From Nitrospirillum sp034653275 (GTDB lineage Bacteria > Pseudomonadota > Alphaproteobacteria > Azospirillales > Azospirillaceae), in NCBI RefSeq assembly GCF_034653275.1, contig NZ_JAYEES010000004.1:1612001-1676000 (forward strand): a stretch of DNA of 64,000 bases. The letters run 5' to 3'. The translations under genes and the position numbers were made by a program. Of the stretch, positions 43,236 through 53,013 are shown one piece after another (the stretch's first letter is position 1; each line of letters starts with the position of its first letter). The notes beneath the pieces were generated by a model that was given only the letters and a program-made list of their open reading frames with translations, had not been told where the DNA came from and did no database searches.

Positions 43236-44471
43236 ATGTCCTATCGCATCCTGACGCTGGACGGCGGCGGCCCTTGGGCCCTGCTGGAGGCCCTGGTGCT
43301 GGGCGACCTGTACGGCAGCGACACGCCCGGCCACGACATCCTGGCGGAATTCGACCTGGCGGCCGGCACCTCGGCCGGCGCCATCGTGCTGGGCGGGCTG
43401 ATCAAGAACCTGACGCCGGCCCAGATCCTGGACCTATTCGTCAACGATACGCGGCGGGGCAGCCTGTTCGTGAAGGTCGACGGGCTGGACAGGTTGGTGG
43501 CTGACCTAGACCTGGGGCCGCGGTACAGCACCGAGGGCAAGTTGGCCGGCCTGACCGCCATGCTGGACGACCCCAGCCTGGCGCCGCCCACCCCGGCCAT
43601 CGTCGATGGCCAGGGGCGGCCGCTGATCTTGTCCGCCTGCCCCATGGCCCGCCTGCCCCTGCCCCTGGCGCGGCGGGGCGACGCGCCGGTGAAGGTGTTC
43701 ATCCCCGCCTTCGACTACGCCCAGCGCCGGGCCATGACCTTCCGCAGCTATGCCGGTCTGGCGACGGCGGTGACGGAGCCGCAGGCCTCCACCGCCCCCC
43801 TGGCGGAGGTCATCAACGCCAGCAGCACCGCACCCGTGGCCTTCTTCGACGAACCCGCCCGGTGCGATGGGCGCCTGTACTGGGACGGCGGGCTGACCGG
43901 CTGCAACAACCCGGTGATGCTGGCGGTGATGGAGGCGCTGGCGCAACCCAGCGGCGACACCGACCTTCAAATCCTGAGCCTCGGCAGCGGCACCACCCGC
44001 CACGCGCCGGTGACCGGCACCAGCCAGCCGCCGGACGACCTGGCCGAACCGGTGGGGATGCGGGGCACCCTGGGGGACCTGTCGCTGCTGGCCCAGACCA
44101 CCCTGGACGACCCACCCGACACCGCCAGCCTGGAGGCCCACATCCTGGCCCAGCGCCTGGCGGGCCGCGACCCCGCCACCCTGGGCGGCCTGGTGCGCCT
44201 GAACGTCTCCGTCCAGCCGGTGCTGCAAAGCGGGGTGTGGGCGGCGCCCCCGGGCCTGGCCGACGGACGCTTCGCCCAGGTGGCGGCCCTGCCCGCCGAC
44301 GCGGTGGATCCGGCGCAGATCGCCCTTATCCAGCGGCTGGGCCGCGACTGGATGGCGGGCGACGTGCCCAACCAGCCCCTGATCACCCGCCTGCCGCAGC
44401 TGGATTGCGTGCTGGGCGACACCAGCTATGCCCAGGCCAAGGCGCGCTGGCTGGCTATCATCCAAACCTGA
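43236..44471 (+). CDS. Patatin-like phospholipase
   Basis: 411 aa. Acyl hydrolase with the Ser-Asp dyad: oxyanion loop LDGGGPWALL at the start, nucleophile elbow GTSAGAIVLGG near residue 50, and the Asp in YWDGGLTGCNNP near 215. It resembles the CapV/patatin group by layout, but no cyclase is adjacent, so a CBASS role is not indicated. ATG at 43236 has GGGAGGA upstream. It follows the cbb operon by 64 bases and could be read through from it. Confidence 0.85.
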   Translation: MSYRILTLDGGGPWALLEALVLGDLYGSDTPGHDILAEFDLAAGTSAGAIVLGGLIKNLTPAQILDLFVNDTRRGSLFVKVDGLDRLVADLDLGPRYSTEGKLAGLTAMLDDPSLAPPTPAIVDGQGRPLILSACPMARLPLPLARRGDAPVKVFIPAFDYAQRRAMTFRSYAGLATAVTEPQASTAPLAEVINASSTAPVAFFDEPARCDGRLYWDGGLTGCNNPVMLAVMEALAQPSGDTDLQILSLGSGTTRHAPVTGTSQPPDDLAEPVGMRGTLGDLSLLAQTTLDDPPDTASLEAHILAQRLAGRDPATLGGLVRLNVSVQPVLQSGVWAAPPGLADGRFAQVAALPADAVDPAQIALIQRLGRDWMAGDVPNQPLITRLPQLDCVLGDTSYAQAKARWLAIIQT

Positions 44472-44498
44472 CTGGCCAAAGCTGATTGGCCAAAGCTG
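44472..44498 (+). repeat. Short tandem repeat after the patatin gene
   Basis: TGGCCAAAGCTGA occurs twice in a row, separated by one or two bases. Possibly slippage-prone; no function assigned. Confidence 0.5.
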
Positions 44499-44551
44499 AG
44501 GCGCCACAACCAGAAAGATAAAAGGCCGGGCCACGGCACCCGCCCTGTGGC

Positions 44552-45649
44552 ATGATGGCGGGGCAGAGCGGGGCGGCCGTTCCGGCGGCGGCACCCGCGC
44601 CCACAAGCGGGAGAGACGTCTTGTCGCCCTTCGGCGTGTTCATCCTGGCCGTCCTGGCCTTCGCCATCGTCCTGGTCTACAGCAGCATCAAGACCGTGCC
44701 CCAGGGCATGGAATACACGGTGGAGCGGTTCGGCCGCTACACCCGCACCCTGAAGCCCGGCCTGGCCATCATCGTCCCCTTCGTTGACCGCATCGGCGCC
44801 CGCCAGACCATGCAGGAGGTGGTGCTGGACGTGCCGTCGCAGGAGATCATCACCAAGGACAACGCCATGGTGACGGTGGACGGCGTGCTGTTCTTCCAGG
44901 TGCTGGACGCCGCCAAGGCCAGTTACGAGGTGCGCAACCTGGACACCGCCGTGCTGAACCTGACCATGACCAACCTGCGCACGGTCATGGGTTCCATGGA
45001 TCTGGATGAGCTGCTGTCGCAGCGCGACGCCATCAACGCCCGCCTGCTGACCGTGGTGGACGCCGCCACCCACCCCTGGGGTGTCAAGATCACCCGCGTG
45101 GAAATCCGCGACATCCAGCCGCCGCGCGACCTGGTGGACAGCATGGCCCGCCAGATGAAGGCGGAACGCGAACGCCGCGCCCTGATCCTGGAGGCTGAAG
45201 GCTTGCGCCAGTCCGCCATCCTGCGGGCGGAGGGTGAAAAGCAATCCGCCATCCTGCAGGCCGAAGGCAAGAAGGAGGCCGCGTTTCGCGAAGCCGAGGC
45301 CCGCGTGCGCCTGGCGGAGGCGGAGGCCACCGCCACCCGCGTGGTATCCGAGGCCATCGCCGGCGGCAGCGTCCAGGCCGTGAACTATTTCATTGCCCAG
45401 CGCTATGTCGACGCCCTGAAGGGCTTCGCCGCCAGCCCCAACCAGAAGATCCTGTTCATGCCCATGGAGTCGACCGGCATCCTGGGCGCGCTGGGCGGCA
45501 TCGCCGAGCTGGCCAAGGACAGCTTCGCCGGCGTGCCGGCCAGCCGCACGGCCCCGCCACCCCGCCGTGGGGACCCCCCGGCCGCTCCCCCGGCCGCCGG
45601 CGGGCAGTTGCAGCCCGGCGATAGTCCCTGGTCCACCCCGGGCCGCTGA
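44552..45649 (+). CDS. SPFH/stomatin-like protein, QmcA type
   Basis: 365 aa. One N-terminal membrane helix (FGVFILAVLAFAIVLVYSSI), then the SPFH domain (VPQGMEYTVERFGRYTRTL, KPGLAIIVPFVDRI, VLDVPSQEIITKDNAMVTVD) and a long coiled coil with repeated EGEKQSAILQAEGKK elements. Forms membrane-bound oligomers in lipid microdomains. Start is uncertain: ATG at 44552 lacks a ribosome site, whereas TTG at 44621 has GGGAGAG upstream and matches family length. Pro-rich tail. Partner NfeD gene is 33 bases downstream. Confidence 0.9.
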   Translation: MMAGQSGAAVPAAAPAPTSGRDVLSPFGVFILAVLAFAIVLVYSSIKTVPQGMEYTVERFGRYTRTLKPGLAIIVPFVDRIGARQTMQEVVLDVPSQEIITKDNAMVTVDGVLFFQVLDAAKASYEVRNLDTAVLNLTMTNLRTVMGSMDLDELLSQRDAINARLLTVVDAATHPWGVKITRVEIRDIQPPRDLVDSMARQMKAERERRALILEAEGLRQSAILRAEGEKQSAILQAEGKKEAAFREAEARVRLAEAEATATRVVSEAIAGGSVQAVNYFIAQRYVDALKGFAASPNQKILFMPMESTGILGALGGIAELAKDSFAGVPASRTAPPPRRGDPPAAPPAAGGQLQPGDSPWSTPGR

Positions 45650-45682
45650 CGCAGGGGCCCGCTAACGCGGAGGAAGAACATC

Positions 45683-46141
45683 ATGCCTGACTTCACCGCA
45701 TGGACGCCCCACGCCTGGCATTGGTGGGCGGCGGGCGTCGCCCTGGCGCTGGTGGAAATGGTCACCCCCGGATTCGGCCTGCTGTGGCTGGGCGTGGCGG
45801 CGGTGCTGGTGGGCACGGCGCTGTTCATCTTCCCGGCCTTCGCCCTGGCGGGGCAGGCGGTGCTGTTCGCCGTGCTGGCGGCCGGCCTGCTGCTGGCCAC
45901 CCGCCGCTGGCTGGGAGGCGGCCGGCTTGAGGAGGCGCCCCCGGGGCCACCCCTGAACGCCCGCGCCAGCCAGTACGTCGGCCGCATCCTGACGCTGGAG
46001 ACGCCCATCACCAACGGCCAGGGCCGCGCCCGCCTGGACGACGGCGCCTGGATCGTCTACGGCCCCGACGGCCTGGCCGCCGGGGCGACCGTGCGCGTGG
46101 TGGGCGTGGACGGCACGGCGCTGAGGGTGGAGGCGGCGTAG
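45683..46141 (+). CDS. NfeD-family membrane protein
   Basis: 152 aa. Two to three hydrophobic helices (WWAAGVALALVEMVTPGFGL, LWLGVAAVLVGTALFIFPAF, QAVLFAVLAAGLLLATRRWL) followed by a small OB-fold (YVGRILTLETPITNGQGRAR, WIVYGPDGLAAGATVRVVGV). Short-form NfeD (YbbK-type) proteins pair with SPFH proteins as here. GGAGG before the ATG. Ends seven bases from the convergent phoD stop. Confidence 0.9.
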   Translation: MPDFTAWTPHAWHWWAAGVALALVEMVTPGFGLLWLGVAAVLVGTALFIFPAFALAGQAVLFAVLAAGLLLATRRWLGGGRLEEAPPGPPLNARASQYVGRILTLETPITNGQGRARLDDGAWIVYGPDGLAAGATVRVVGVDGTALRVEAA

Positions 46142-46147
46142 GCGCGC

Positions 46148-47752
46148 TTACGCCGGCTTGGCGCCCGGCTTGCCCGGCTCGACCACGAAGCTGGCACGGG
46201 TGCTGATGGCGCCGCCGGGGGTGGTGACGCGGTCCATGACGCGGAAGTTGGCTGTCAGCTTGTCATGGCCGATGTCGCACATCAGGTAGCCGCGCTGGTC
46301 GTTCATGAAGCGGATGTGCGGGTTGCCGCGCATGATCTCCTCATGGCGCGGGCGCTTGTCGGCGCCATCGCCGCCGGAACTGATGGAGGTGCCGACGAAT
46401 TCGGTGGCGACCACGCCGGCCTTGTCGCTGTGGTAGTCGGTCTTGAGGTCGCCCACGAAGTTCTGGTGCTCGTCGCCCGTCAGCACCACCACATTGTTCA
46501 GGCGGCGGTCGGCGATGTGCCGCAGCAGGCGCTGGCGCGGCTGGTGATACCCTTCCCAACTGTCCATGTTGTAGATGGGGCCGTGCCAGGGCTCGCGGTT
46601 CATGGTCATCATCATGACCTGCTGGCCGATGAGGTTCCAGCGGGCGCGGCCACGGTCCAGCCCCTCGAACAGCCAGCGCTCCTGCTCCTCCCCCATCACC
46701 TGGGCGTCGTCATCGTCCTGACCCTCGCAGGCGGGCTTGAAGCCGTCGCCGCAGGGCTGGTCGGTGCGGAACTGGCGGGTGTCCAGCAGGTGCAGGTCGA
46801 TCAGGTTGCCAAAGGCCAGGCGGCGGTAGATCTGCATGTCCGGCCCCTTGGGCCAGGAGGCGCGGCGCAGGGGCATGTGCTCAAAATAGGCCTGGGCGGC
46901 CGCCACGCGGCGCAGCAGGAAATATTCCGGCGGGGCGATGCCAGCGCCGTCGACGGTACCGGTCCAGTTGTTGTCGACCTCATGGTCGTCCCAGGTCACC
47001 ATCCACGGGCAGGCGGCGCGGGCCAGTTGCAGGTCCAGGTCCAGAGTGTACTGGGCGTAGCGGCGGCGGTACTCGTCCAGGGAATAGGGCTCGTCCCCCA
47101 GATGCCGGCGGGCGGTGGGCTGGGCCAGGCCGCCGTAATAGCGGCTGGTCTCATGCGTCCGGACCCGATTCTCGTAGATGTAGTCGCCATAGTGGAAGAC
47201 GAAGTCGGGCCGTTCCTCCGCCAGGTGGCGGAAGGCGGTGTAATAGCCGTCCTCATAATTCTGGCAGCCGACCATGCCCAGGCGCACACGCTCGACCTTG
47301 GCGCCCAGGGCCGGGGCCGTGCGGGCGCGTCCCACCATGCTGCGCTCCGCCCCCACGGTGAAGCGGTAGTAGTAGTCGCGCCCCGGCTCCAGCCCGCCCA
47401 CCTCGGCATGCACGGCGTGGCCCAGTTCGGGCCGCGCCATCTCCGTCCCGGTCTGGACGATGTTGCGCATGCGCTCGTCGGTCGCCACCTCCCAGTCCAC
47501 CTCCACCGGGCGCTTGGGCATGCCGTAGCCGAAGGCCAGCGGTTCGGGCGCCAGCCGGGTCCACAGCACGAAGCCGTCGGGCAGCGGATCGCCCGAGGCC
47601 ACGCCCAGCGAGAACGGGTCGTTGCTGAAGGCCGCCTGGGCCAGGGCCGAGCCCACGGACGACGGCAGCAGGAAGGCGGTGGCGGCGGTGGCGCCGAAGG
47701 TCTTCAACAGGGCGCGGCGGGTGGCCTCGGGAACGGGGCTGAACCGGGTCAT
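46148..47752 (-). CDS. phoD: Alkaline phosphatase PhoD
   Basis: 534 aa. Tat signal RRALLKTFGATAATAFLL (export folded with Fe/Ca cofactor). Family motifs: FSLGVASGDPLPDGFVLWTR, RVRLGMVGCQNYEDGYYTAF (metal Cys), FVFHYGDYIYEN, WMVTWDDHEVDNNW, GEEQERWLFEGL, LIGQQVMMM and VVVLTGDEHQNFVGDL. Splits phosphate esters at the cell surface in phosphate shortage. Start at the ATG 47752; a frame from 47776 adds eight residues. Convergent with the NfeD gene; a Pho-box-like sequence is about 105 bases upstream. Confidence 0.93.
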   Translation of the reverse strand: MTRFSPVPEATRRALLKTFGATAATAFLLPSSVGSALAQAAFSNDPFSLGVASGDPLPDGFVLWTRLAPEPLAFGYGMPKRPVEVDWEVATDERMRNIVQTGTEMARPELGHAVHAEVGGLEPGRDYYYRFTVGAERSMVGRARTAPALGAKVERVRLGMVGCQNYEDGYYTAFRHLAEERPDFVFHYGDYIYENRVRTHETSRYYGGLAQPTARRHLGDEPYSLDEYRRRYAQYTLDLDLQLARAACPWMVTWDDHEVDNNWTGTVDGAGIAPPEYFLLRRVAAAQAYFEHMPLRRASWPKGPDMQIYRRLAFGNLIDLHLLDTRQFRTDQPCGDGFKPACEGQDDDDAQVMGEEQERWLFEGLDRGRARWNLIGQQVMMMTMNREPWHGPIYNMDSWEGYHQPRQRLLRHIADRRLNNVVVLTGDEHQNFVGDLKTDYHSDKAGVVATEFVGTSISSGGDGADKRPRHEEIMRGNPHIRFMNDQRGYLMCDIGHDKLTANFRVMDRVTTPGGAISTRASFVVEPGKPGAKPA

Positions 47753-47855
47753 GGGCGGCGTCTCGGAATGCGGCAAGGCGGGAGGATCGTGGAATGCGCG
47801 GCAGAGTGCCCGCCGGCGGAAACGGGTTCAACCATGAAAACCCCGCCCAGGCGCC

Positions 47856-47873
47856 CTGTCATGAAAGTGTCGC
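47856..47873 (+). promoter_or_regulatory. Possible Pho box
   Basis: CTGTCAT-GAAA-GTGTCGC resembles the PhoB direct repeat (CTGTCAT, 4-base spacer, CTGTCAT) with 5 of 7 matches in the second half. It lies between phoD and the BMP gene, but its direction points away from phoD, which weakens the case. Confidence 0.3.
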
Positions 47874-48088
47874 GATAGACGCCACAACCCTGCGTGGCGC
47901 GGCCGTCTGCCCCACGCACAACCTTGACCATTTGGTCAGGATCAGCCAGGGTCGGTTCCCGTGCCGTGCCCCTAAGCCCCCGGCTTGCCGGGACCTTGGG
48001 AAATGGACTAGGTTTCAGAAGAGCAGGCGGTGCGGCCCCTTCCGTTCGCCACCGTCCATAAGCATGCCCACGGAGGCAGGGACCCTTC

Positions 48089-49102
48089 ATGAGTAGAGCG
48101 ATCCGCGCGGCGTTGGCGGCGGCCGCCCTGTTGAGCTGCGCGTTGGCCGTCCCCACCCGTGGGGCGGAGGCCGCCTTCTTTCCCGGCGTGGTTTTCGATT
48201 ACGGCGGCAAGTACGACAAGTCCTTCAACGAAGGCGTCCTGACGGGCATTGAGCGGTTCCATCGCGAAACCGGCATCAATTACAAGGCGCTGGAGATCAG
48301 CAACGACGTCCAGCGCGAGCAGTACCTGCGCCGCCTGGCGGAGCATGGCGCCGACATCATCCTGGCCGTGGGCTTCAGCCAGGCGCCAGCGGTGGCCAAG
48401 GTCGCCAAGGAATTCCCCGAGATCAAGTTCACCCTGATCGACGGCGTGGTGAAGCTGCCCAATGTGCAATCCATCCTGTTTTCCGAGCAGGAGGGTTCCT
48501 ACCTGGTGGGCATGCTGGCCGCCCTCAGCAGCAAGACCCACACCGTCGGCTTCGTCGGCGGCATGGACATTCCCCTGATCCGCCGATTCGAGTGCGGGTA
48601 TGAGCAGGGCGTGAAGGCCGTGGCGCCGGACGACCACATCATCGCCAACATGGTGGGCACCACGCCCGCCGCCTGGTCGGACCCCACGCGCGGCGGCGAG
48701 CTGGCCAAGAGCCAGTTCGACCGGGGCGTGGACGTGGTGTTCGCCGCCGCCGGGCAAAGCGGCATCGGCGTGCTGCAGGCGGCCAAGGACGCTGGCAAGT
48801 ATTCCATCGGCGTCGACAGCAACCAGAATCACCTGTTCCCCGGTTCGGTCCTGACCTCCATGGTCAAGCGGGTGGACGTGGCCGCCTACAACGCCATCAA
48901 GGCGGCGCAGGACGGCACCTGGCAGGCGGGCGTGCGCACCCTGGGCCTGAAGGAGGAGGGCGTGGGCTGGGCGCTGGACGAGAACAACGCCAAGCTGGTG
49001 ACGCCGGAGATGAAGGCGGCGCTGGACGCGGCGTCCGCCGAGATCCAGAACGGGACCCGCAAGGTCGCCAATTACGACGAAACCAACGGCTGCAAGTACT
49101 GA
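48089..49102 (+). CDS. BMP-family substrate-binding protein of a nucleoside ABC transporter
   Basis: 337 aa. Signal peptide IRAALAAAALLSCALAVPTR; mature part FPGVVFDYGGKYDKSFNEGV, then FTLIDGVVKLPNVQSILFSE, GSYLVGMLAAL and VGFVGGMDIPLIRRFECGY, all typical of BmpA/PnrA proteins, which bind purine nucleosides in the periplasm. Ends in NYDETNGCKY. First gene of the uptake and salvage cluster; about 70 bases before the ATPase gene. Confidence 0.9.
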   Translation: MSRAIRAALAAAALLSCALAVPTRGAEAAFFPGVVFDYGGKYDKSFNEGVLTGIERFHRETGINYKALEISNDVQREQYLRRLAEHGADIILAVGFSQAPAVAKVAKEFPEIKFTLIDGVVKLPNVQSILFSEQEGSYLVGMLAALSSKTHTVGFVGGMDIPLIRRFECGYEQGVKAVAPDDHIIANMVGTTPAAWSDPTRGGELAKSQFDRGVDVVFAAAGQSGIGVLQAAKDAGKYSIGVDSNQNHLFPGSVLTSMVKRVDVAAYNAIKAAQDGTWQAGVRTLGLKEEGVGWALDENNAKLVTPEMKAALDAASAEIQNGTRKVANYDETNGCKY

Positions 49103-49169
49103 CAGGCCATCCCATCCACGCCTCGGGTCCCCCTTTCCCGGACCCCCAGAACCAGAGACCAGCCGCCCC

Positions 49170-50786
49170 GTGTCGCAAACCGTTCCCCTCTCCGTGCCGC
49201 CGCAGCCGGGCCCCTGGGCCGTGGAGCTGGTGGGCATCGACAAGCGCTTCGGCCCCGTCCACGCCAACAAGGCGGTCTCGCTGCAGATCCGCGCCGGATC
49301 CATCCACGGCCTGGTGGGGGAGAACGGCGCCGGCAAATCCACGCTGATGAGCATCCTCTACGGCTTTTACCAGGCCGATGAGGGGCAGATCCTGGTGAAC
49401 GGGGCCGAGGTACGCATCCGCGAGCCCAAGGACGCCATCGCCCTCGGCATCGGCATGGTCCATCAGCACTTCATGCTGGTTGAGGAGTTCACGGTGCTGG
49501 AGAACCTGATGCTGGGGGCCGAGGGCGGCGCCTTGCTGAAGGATGGCATCAAAAAGGCCCGCGCCGAGGTGGAACGGCTGGAAAAGGCCTATCGCCTGGA
49601 CGTGCCACTGGACGCCAAGGTCGCCGACCTGAATGTGGGCATCCAGCAGCGGGTGGAGATTCTGAAGGCGCTGTACCGCGGCGCCCAGGTGCTGATCCTG
49701 GATGAGCCCACGGCCGTGCTGTCGCCGCCGGAGGTGCAGGACCTGTTCCGCATCCTGGACGCGCTGCGCGCCCAAGGCCGTACTATCCTGATGATCACCC
49801 ACAAGCTGAAGGAGATCATGGCCATCACCGACGCCGTGTCGGTGCTGCGCCAGGGGGCGGTGGTCGCCAATTTCCAGACCCGGGACACCAACGAGGCGGC
49901 GCTGGCCGAGGCCATGGTGGGACGGCGCGCCAACCCCGCCGTGCGGCGGCCGGGCGCACCGGCGGGCGCGCCGCTGCTGACGGTCGAGGACCTCAGCGTG
50001 TTCGACGAGCGCGGGGTGGAGCGGCTGAAGCGCGCCACCTTCCGCGTGCGGGCGGGCGAGATCGTCGGCGTGGCCGGCGTCGCCGGCAACGGCCAGTCGG
50101 AATTGCTGGAGGCTCTGTCGGGCATGACGCCCTTCCAGCGCGGGCGCCTCCATGTCAACGGGCGCGACGTGACACCGGAGTCGCCCATGGATCCGGCCCA
50201 GGCCCGGCGCCAGGGCATCGCCCACGTGCCGGAGGACCGCCTGCGCCGCGCGGTGGTGAAGCCCTTCCCCGCCTTCCAGAACGCGCTGCTGGGCTATCAG
50301 GACGACCCGGCCATGGCCGACGGTCCCCGCCTGAACTGGAAGCGCGTGGCCGCCGCCACCGCCCGGCTGATGGAGGACTGGGACGTCCGCCCGCGCCAGC
50401 CCAGCTTGCGCACCTCGCTCTTCTCCGGCGGCAACCAGCAGAAGCTGGTGCTGGGCCGCGAGATGGAGCGTGATCCCAACGTGTTGCTGGTGGGCCAGCC
50501 CACCCGCGGCGTGGACATCGGCGCCATCGAGTTCATCCACCGCCGCCTGCTGGCCATGCGCGACGCCGGCAAGGCCATCCTGCTGGTCTCCGCCGAGCTG
50601 GAGGAGATCATGGCCCTGTCCGACCGCATCCTGGTGATGTGCGACGGCGCCATCACCGGTGAACTGGCGGCCGAGGACGCGACCGAGGGCCTGATCGGCC
50701 GCCTGATGGCCGGCATCACCGACGACATCGAACCCAACACCATGGAACGGGGCCAGCGCGCCGACGCGGCCGGAGGGGCGGCATGA
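49170..50786 (+). CDS. Nucleoside ABC transporter, duplicated ATP-binding protein
   Basis: 538 aa from a GTG. Two ABC domains: the first with GENGAGKSTLMSILYGFY, LNVGIQQRVEILKALYRGA and VLILDEPTAVLSPPEVQ; the second with VAGVAGNGQSELLEALSG, SLFSGGNQQKLVLGREM and LLVGQPTRGVDIGAIEFIH, where Walker A is degenerate as in RbsA/YufO-type proteins. Powers uptake with the two permeases that follow; overlaps the first by ATGA. Confidence 0.92.
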   Translation: MSQTVPLSVPPQPGPWAVELVGIDKRFGPVHANKAVSLQIRAGSIHGLVGENGAGKSTLMSILYGFYQADEGQILVNGAEVRIREPKDAIALGIGMVHQHFMLVEEFTVLENLMLGAEGGALLKDGIKKARAEVERLEKAYRLDVPLDAKVADLNVGIQQRVEILKALYRGAQVLILDEPTAVLSPPEVQDLFRILDALRAQGRTILMITHKLKEIMAITDAVSVLRQGAVVANFQTRDTNEAALAEAMVGRRANPAVRRPGAPAGAPLLTVEDLSVFDERGVERLKRATFRVRAGEIVGVAGVAGNGQSELLEALSGMTPFQRGRLHVNGRDVTPESPMDPAQARRQGIAHVPEDRLRRAVVKPFPAFQNALLGYQDDPAMADGPRLNWKRVAAATARLMEDWDVRPRQPSLRTSLFSGGNQQKLVLGREMERDPNVLLVGQPTRGVDIGAIEFIHRRLLAMRDAGKAILLVSAELEEIMALSDRILVMCDGAITGELAAEDATEGLIGRLMAGITDDIEPNTMERGQRADAAGGAA

Positions 50787-51910
50787 GCGCGTCTACCAAC
50801 ACCGACGGCCTGCCGCGCTGGGCCACGCTGGCCCTGCTGCCGGCCATCAACCTGTTCGCCGCCCTGGTGGTCTCGTCCCTGGTCATCCTGGCCATCGGCC
50901 AGGACCCGGTCTCCGCCCTGGCCTTCATGGTCAAGGGGGCGGTGGGCAGCGGCACGGGCCTCAGCTACACCCTCTATTACGCCACCAGCCTGATCTTCAC
51001 CGGCCTGGCCGTGGCCATCGCCAACCACGCCGGCCTGTTCAACATCGGCGGTGAGGGCCAGGCCTATGTCGGCGGCCTGGGCACCGGCCTGGTGTGCCTG
51101 GCGCTCAGCGGCTGGCCCTGGTACGCGGTGTTGCCGGTGGCGGTGCTGGCGGGCGCCTTGTTCGGCGCCGTGTGGGGCCTGGTCCCGGGTTATCTGCAGG
51201 CCTATCGCGGCAGCCACATCGTCATCACCACCATCATGTTCAACTTCCTGGCCAGCGCGCTGATGGTCTATCTGCTGGGCGGGCCGCTGATCGAACATGG
51301 CCAGATGGCGCCGGAAAGCCGGGAATTCGCCGAAAGCACCTTCCTGCCGGCGGTGAAGGACATCGCCGCCAGCCTGGGCTATCGCACCAGCACCCTGCCG
51401 CTGAACCTGTCGCTGGTCCTGGCGCTGCTCTGCGCCGCCGGCGTCTGGTTCCTGATCTGGCATACGCGCTGGGGTTTCCAAATGCGCACCGTGGGCGCCA
51501 ACGAGGCCGCGGCGCGCTATGCCGGCATCAACGCCCGCACCACCATCGTCATCGCCATGGCCCTTTCCGGCGCGCTGGCCGGCCTGGTGGGCATCAACGA
51601 GCTGCAGGGCGTGCAGCACCGCGTCACCCTGAACTTCCAGGCCGGCATGGGCTTCACCGGCATCGCCGTCGCCCTGATGGGCCGCGGCCACCCGGTGGGC
51701 ATCGTCCTGTCGTCGCTGCTGTTCGGCGCCCTGTACCAGGGCGGAGCCGAGCTGTCGTTCGAGTACAACGAGATCAGCCCCCGCCTGGTGGTGGTCATCC
51801 AGGGCGTGGTCATCCTGTTCTCCGGCGCCTTGGAGCATATGTTCCGCCCGGCGCTGGTGCGTTTGTTGAAGCCCAAGGCGGCGGCATCGGCCGCCGGCCA
51901 GCGCGCCTGA
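50783..51910 (+). CDS. Nucleoside ABC transporter permease 1
   Basis: 375 aa, BPD_transp_2 type (NupP/YufP-like). About ten hydrophobic helices, e.g. LALLPAINLFAALVVSSLVI, YATSLIFTGLAVAIANHAGL, IGGEGQAYVGGLGTGLVCLA, SHIVITTIMFNFLASALMVY. The cytoplasmic coupling region TVGANEAAARYAGINARTTI and GAGLAGLVGINELQG-like segment are characteristic. Inner membrane. Next permease starts 20 bases downstream. Confidence 0.92.
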   Translation: MSASTNTDGLPRWATLALLPAINLFAALVVSSLVILAIGQDPVSALAFMVKGAVGSGTGLSYTLYYATSLIFTGLAVAIANHAGLFNIGGEGQAYVGGLGTGLVCLALSGWPWYAVLPVAVLAGALFGAVWGLVPGYLQAYRGSHIVITTIMFNFLASALMVYLLGGPLIEHGQMAPESREFAESTFLPAVKDIAASLGYRTSTLPLNLSLVLALLCAAGVWFLIWHTRWGFQMRTVGANEAAARYAGINARTTIVIAMALSGALAGLVGINELQGVQHRVTLNFQAGMGFTGIAVALMGRGHPVGIVLSSLLFGALYQGGAELSFEYNEISPRLVVVIQGVVILFSGALEHMFRPALVRLLKPKAAASAAGQRA

Positions 51911-51929
51911 GATCCCGGGGAAAGAGACC

Positions 51930-52904
51930 ATGGACGATACCGCCCTGTGGATCGTGTCGCTGCTGGCCAGCACCGTGCGCCTGGCGACACCGCTGGTGCT
52001 GGCCTCGCTGGCCGGCTTTTATTCGGAACGCGCCGGCGTGGTCGACATCGGCCTTGAAGGCAAGATGCTGACCGGCGCCTTCGCCGCCGCCGCCACCGCC
52101 GCCGTCACCGGATCGCCCTGGCTGGGCCTGGCGGCGGCCATCGCCGCGTCGCTGGTGCTGGCCCTGGTGCACGGCTTCGCCTGCATCACCCACCGGGGCG
52201 ACCAGGTGGTGGCTGGCGTGGCCATCAACACCATCGCCGCCGGCCTGACCGCCGTGCTGGCCAACGCCTGGTTCGACCTCGGCGGCCGCACGCCCTCGCT
52301 GGACGGCGGGCAGCGCTTCCTGAGCCTGCACTTCCCCGTCACCGACGCCGTGCGCGGCGTGCCCTTGCTGGGCCGCTTCTATGGCGAGGTCGTCGGCGGG
52401 CAAAACCTGCTGGTCTACCTGGCGGTGCTGGCCGTCCCGGCCACCTCGTGGGTGGCCTACCGCACCCGTTTCGGCCTGCGGCTGCGCGCGGTGGGGGAGA
52501 ACCCGGCCGCAGTGGACACCGCCGGCATCTCCGTGCCCTGGCTGCGCTATCGCGCCGTGCTGATCACCGGCCTGCTGTGCGGCGTGGCCGGCGCCTACCT
52601 CTCCATCGCGCAAGGGGCGGGATTCCAGGAGAACATGACCGCCGGCAAGGGTTACCTGGCTCTGGCAGCCCTGATCCTGGGCAAGTGGCGGCCCTATCCC
52701 ACCCTGGCCGGCTGCCTGCTGTTCGCCGCCACCGACGCGCTGCAGGCGCGGCTGCAGGGTGTCGCCCTGCCGGTCGTGGGCGCGGTGCCGGTGCAGATCA
52801 TCGAGGTGCTGCCCTACATCCTGACCGTGCTGCTGCTGGCGGGCTTCGTCGGCAAGTCCATTCCGCCCAAGGCGGCGGGCCAGGCCTATGTGAAAGACCG
52901 GTAA
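51930..52904 (+). CDS. Nucleoside ABC transporter permease 2
   Basis: 324 aa (NupQ/YufQ-like). Helices include STVRLATPLVLASLAGFYSE, VVDIGLEGKMLTGAFAAAAT and VVAGVAINTIAAGLTAVLAN; coupling segment RAVGENPAAVDTAGISVPWL. Forms the heterodimeric channel with permease 1. A terminator at 52963 separates it from the phosphatase gene. Confidence 0.92.
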   Translation: MDDTALWIVSLLASTVRLATPLVLASLAGFYSERAGVVDIGLEGKMLTGAFAAAATAAVTGSPWLGLAAAIAASLVLALVHGFACITHRGDQVVAGVAINTIAAGLTAVLANAWFDLGGRTPSLDGGQRFLSLHFPVTDAVRGVPLLGRFYGEVVGGQNLLVYLAVLAVPATSWVAYRTRFGLRLRAVGENPAAVDTAGISVPWLRYRAVLITGLLCGVAGAYLSIAQGAGFQENMTAGKGYLALAALILGKWRPYPTLAGCLLFAATDALQARLQGVALPVVGAVPVQIIEVLPYILTVLLLAGFVGKSIPPKAAGQAYVKDR

Positions 52905-52962
52905 GCGACCTACATCAAGGCCGGTAGCGATGGCGTGGGTGTAACACAGCACCTGTAGAGCC

Positions 52963-52992
52963 AAGGGGACCGGAACGCATCCGGCCCCTTTT
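52963..52992 (+). terminator. Terminator after the nucleoside permease gene
   Basis: AAGGGGACCGG pairs with CCGGCCCCTT around AACGCAT (one bulged A), followed by TT. Confidence 0.65.
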
Positions 52993-53013
52993 CCCCGATG
53001 CAGATCAAGCCCG

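Noticed and set aside
43236..44471. Patatin gene as a CBASS effector
   Set aside because: No nucleotide cyclase, E1/E2 or JAB gene beside it; surrounded by housekeeping operons.
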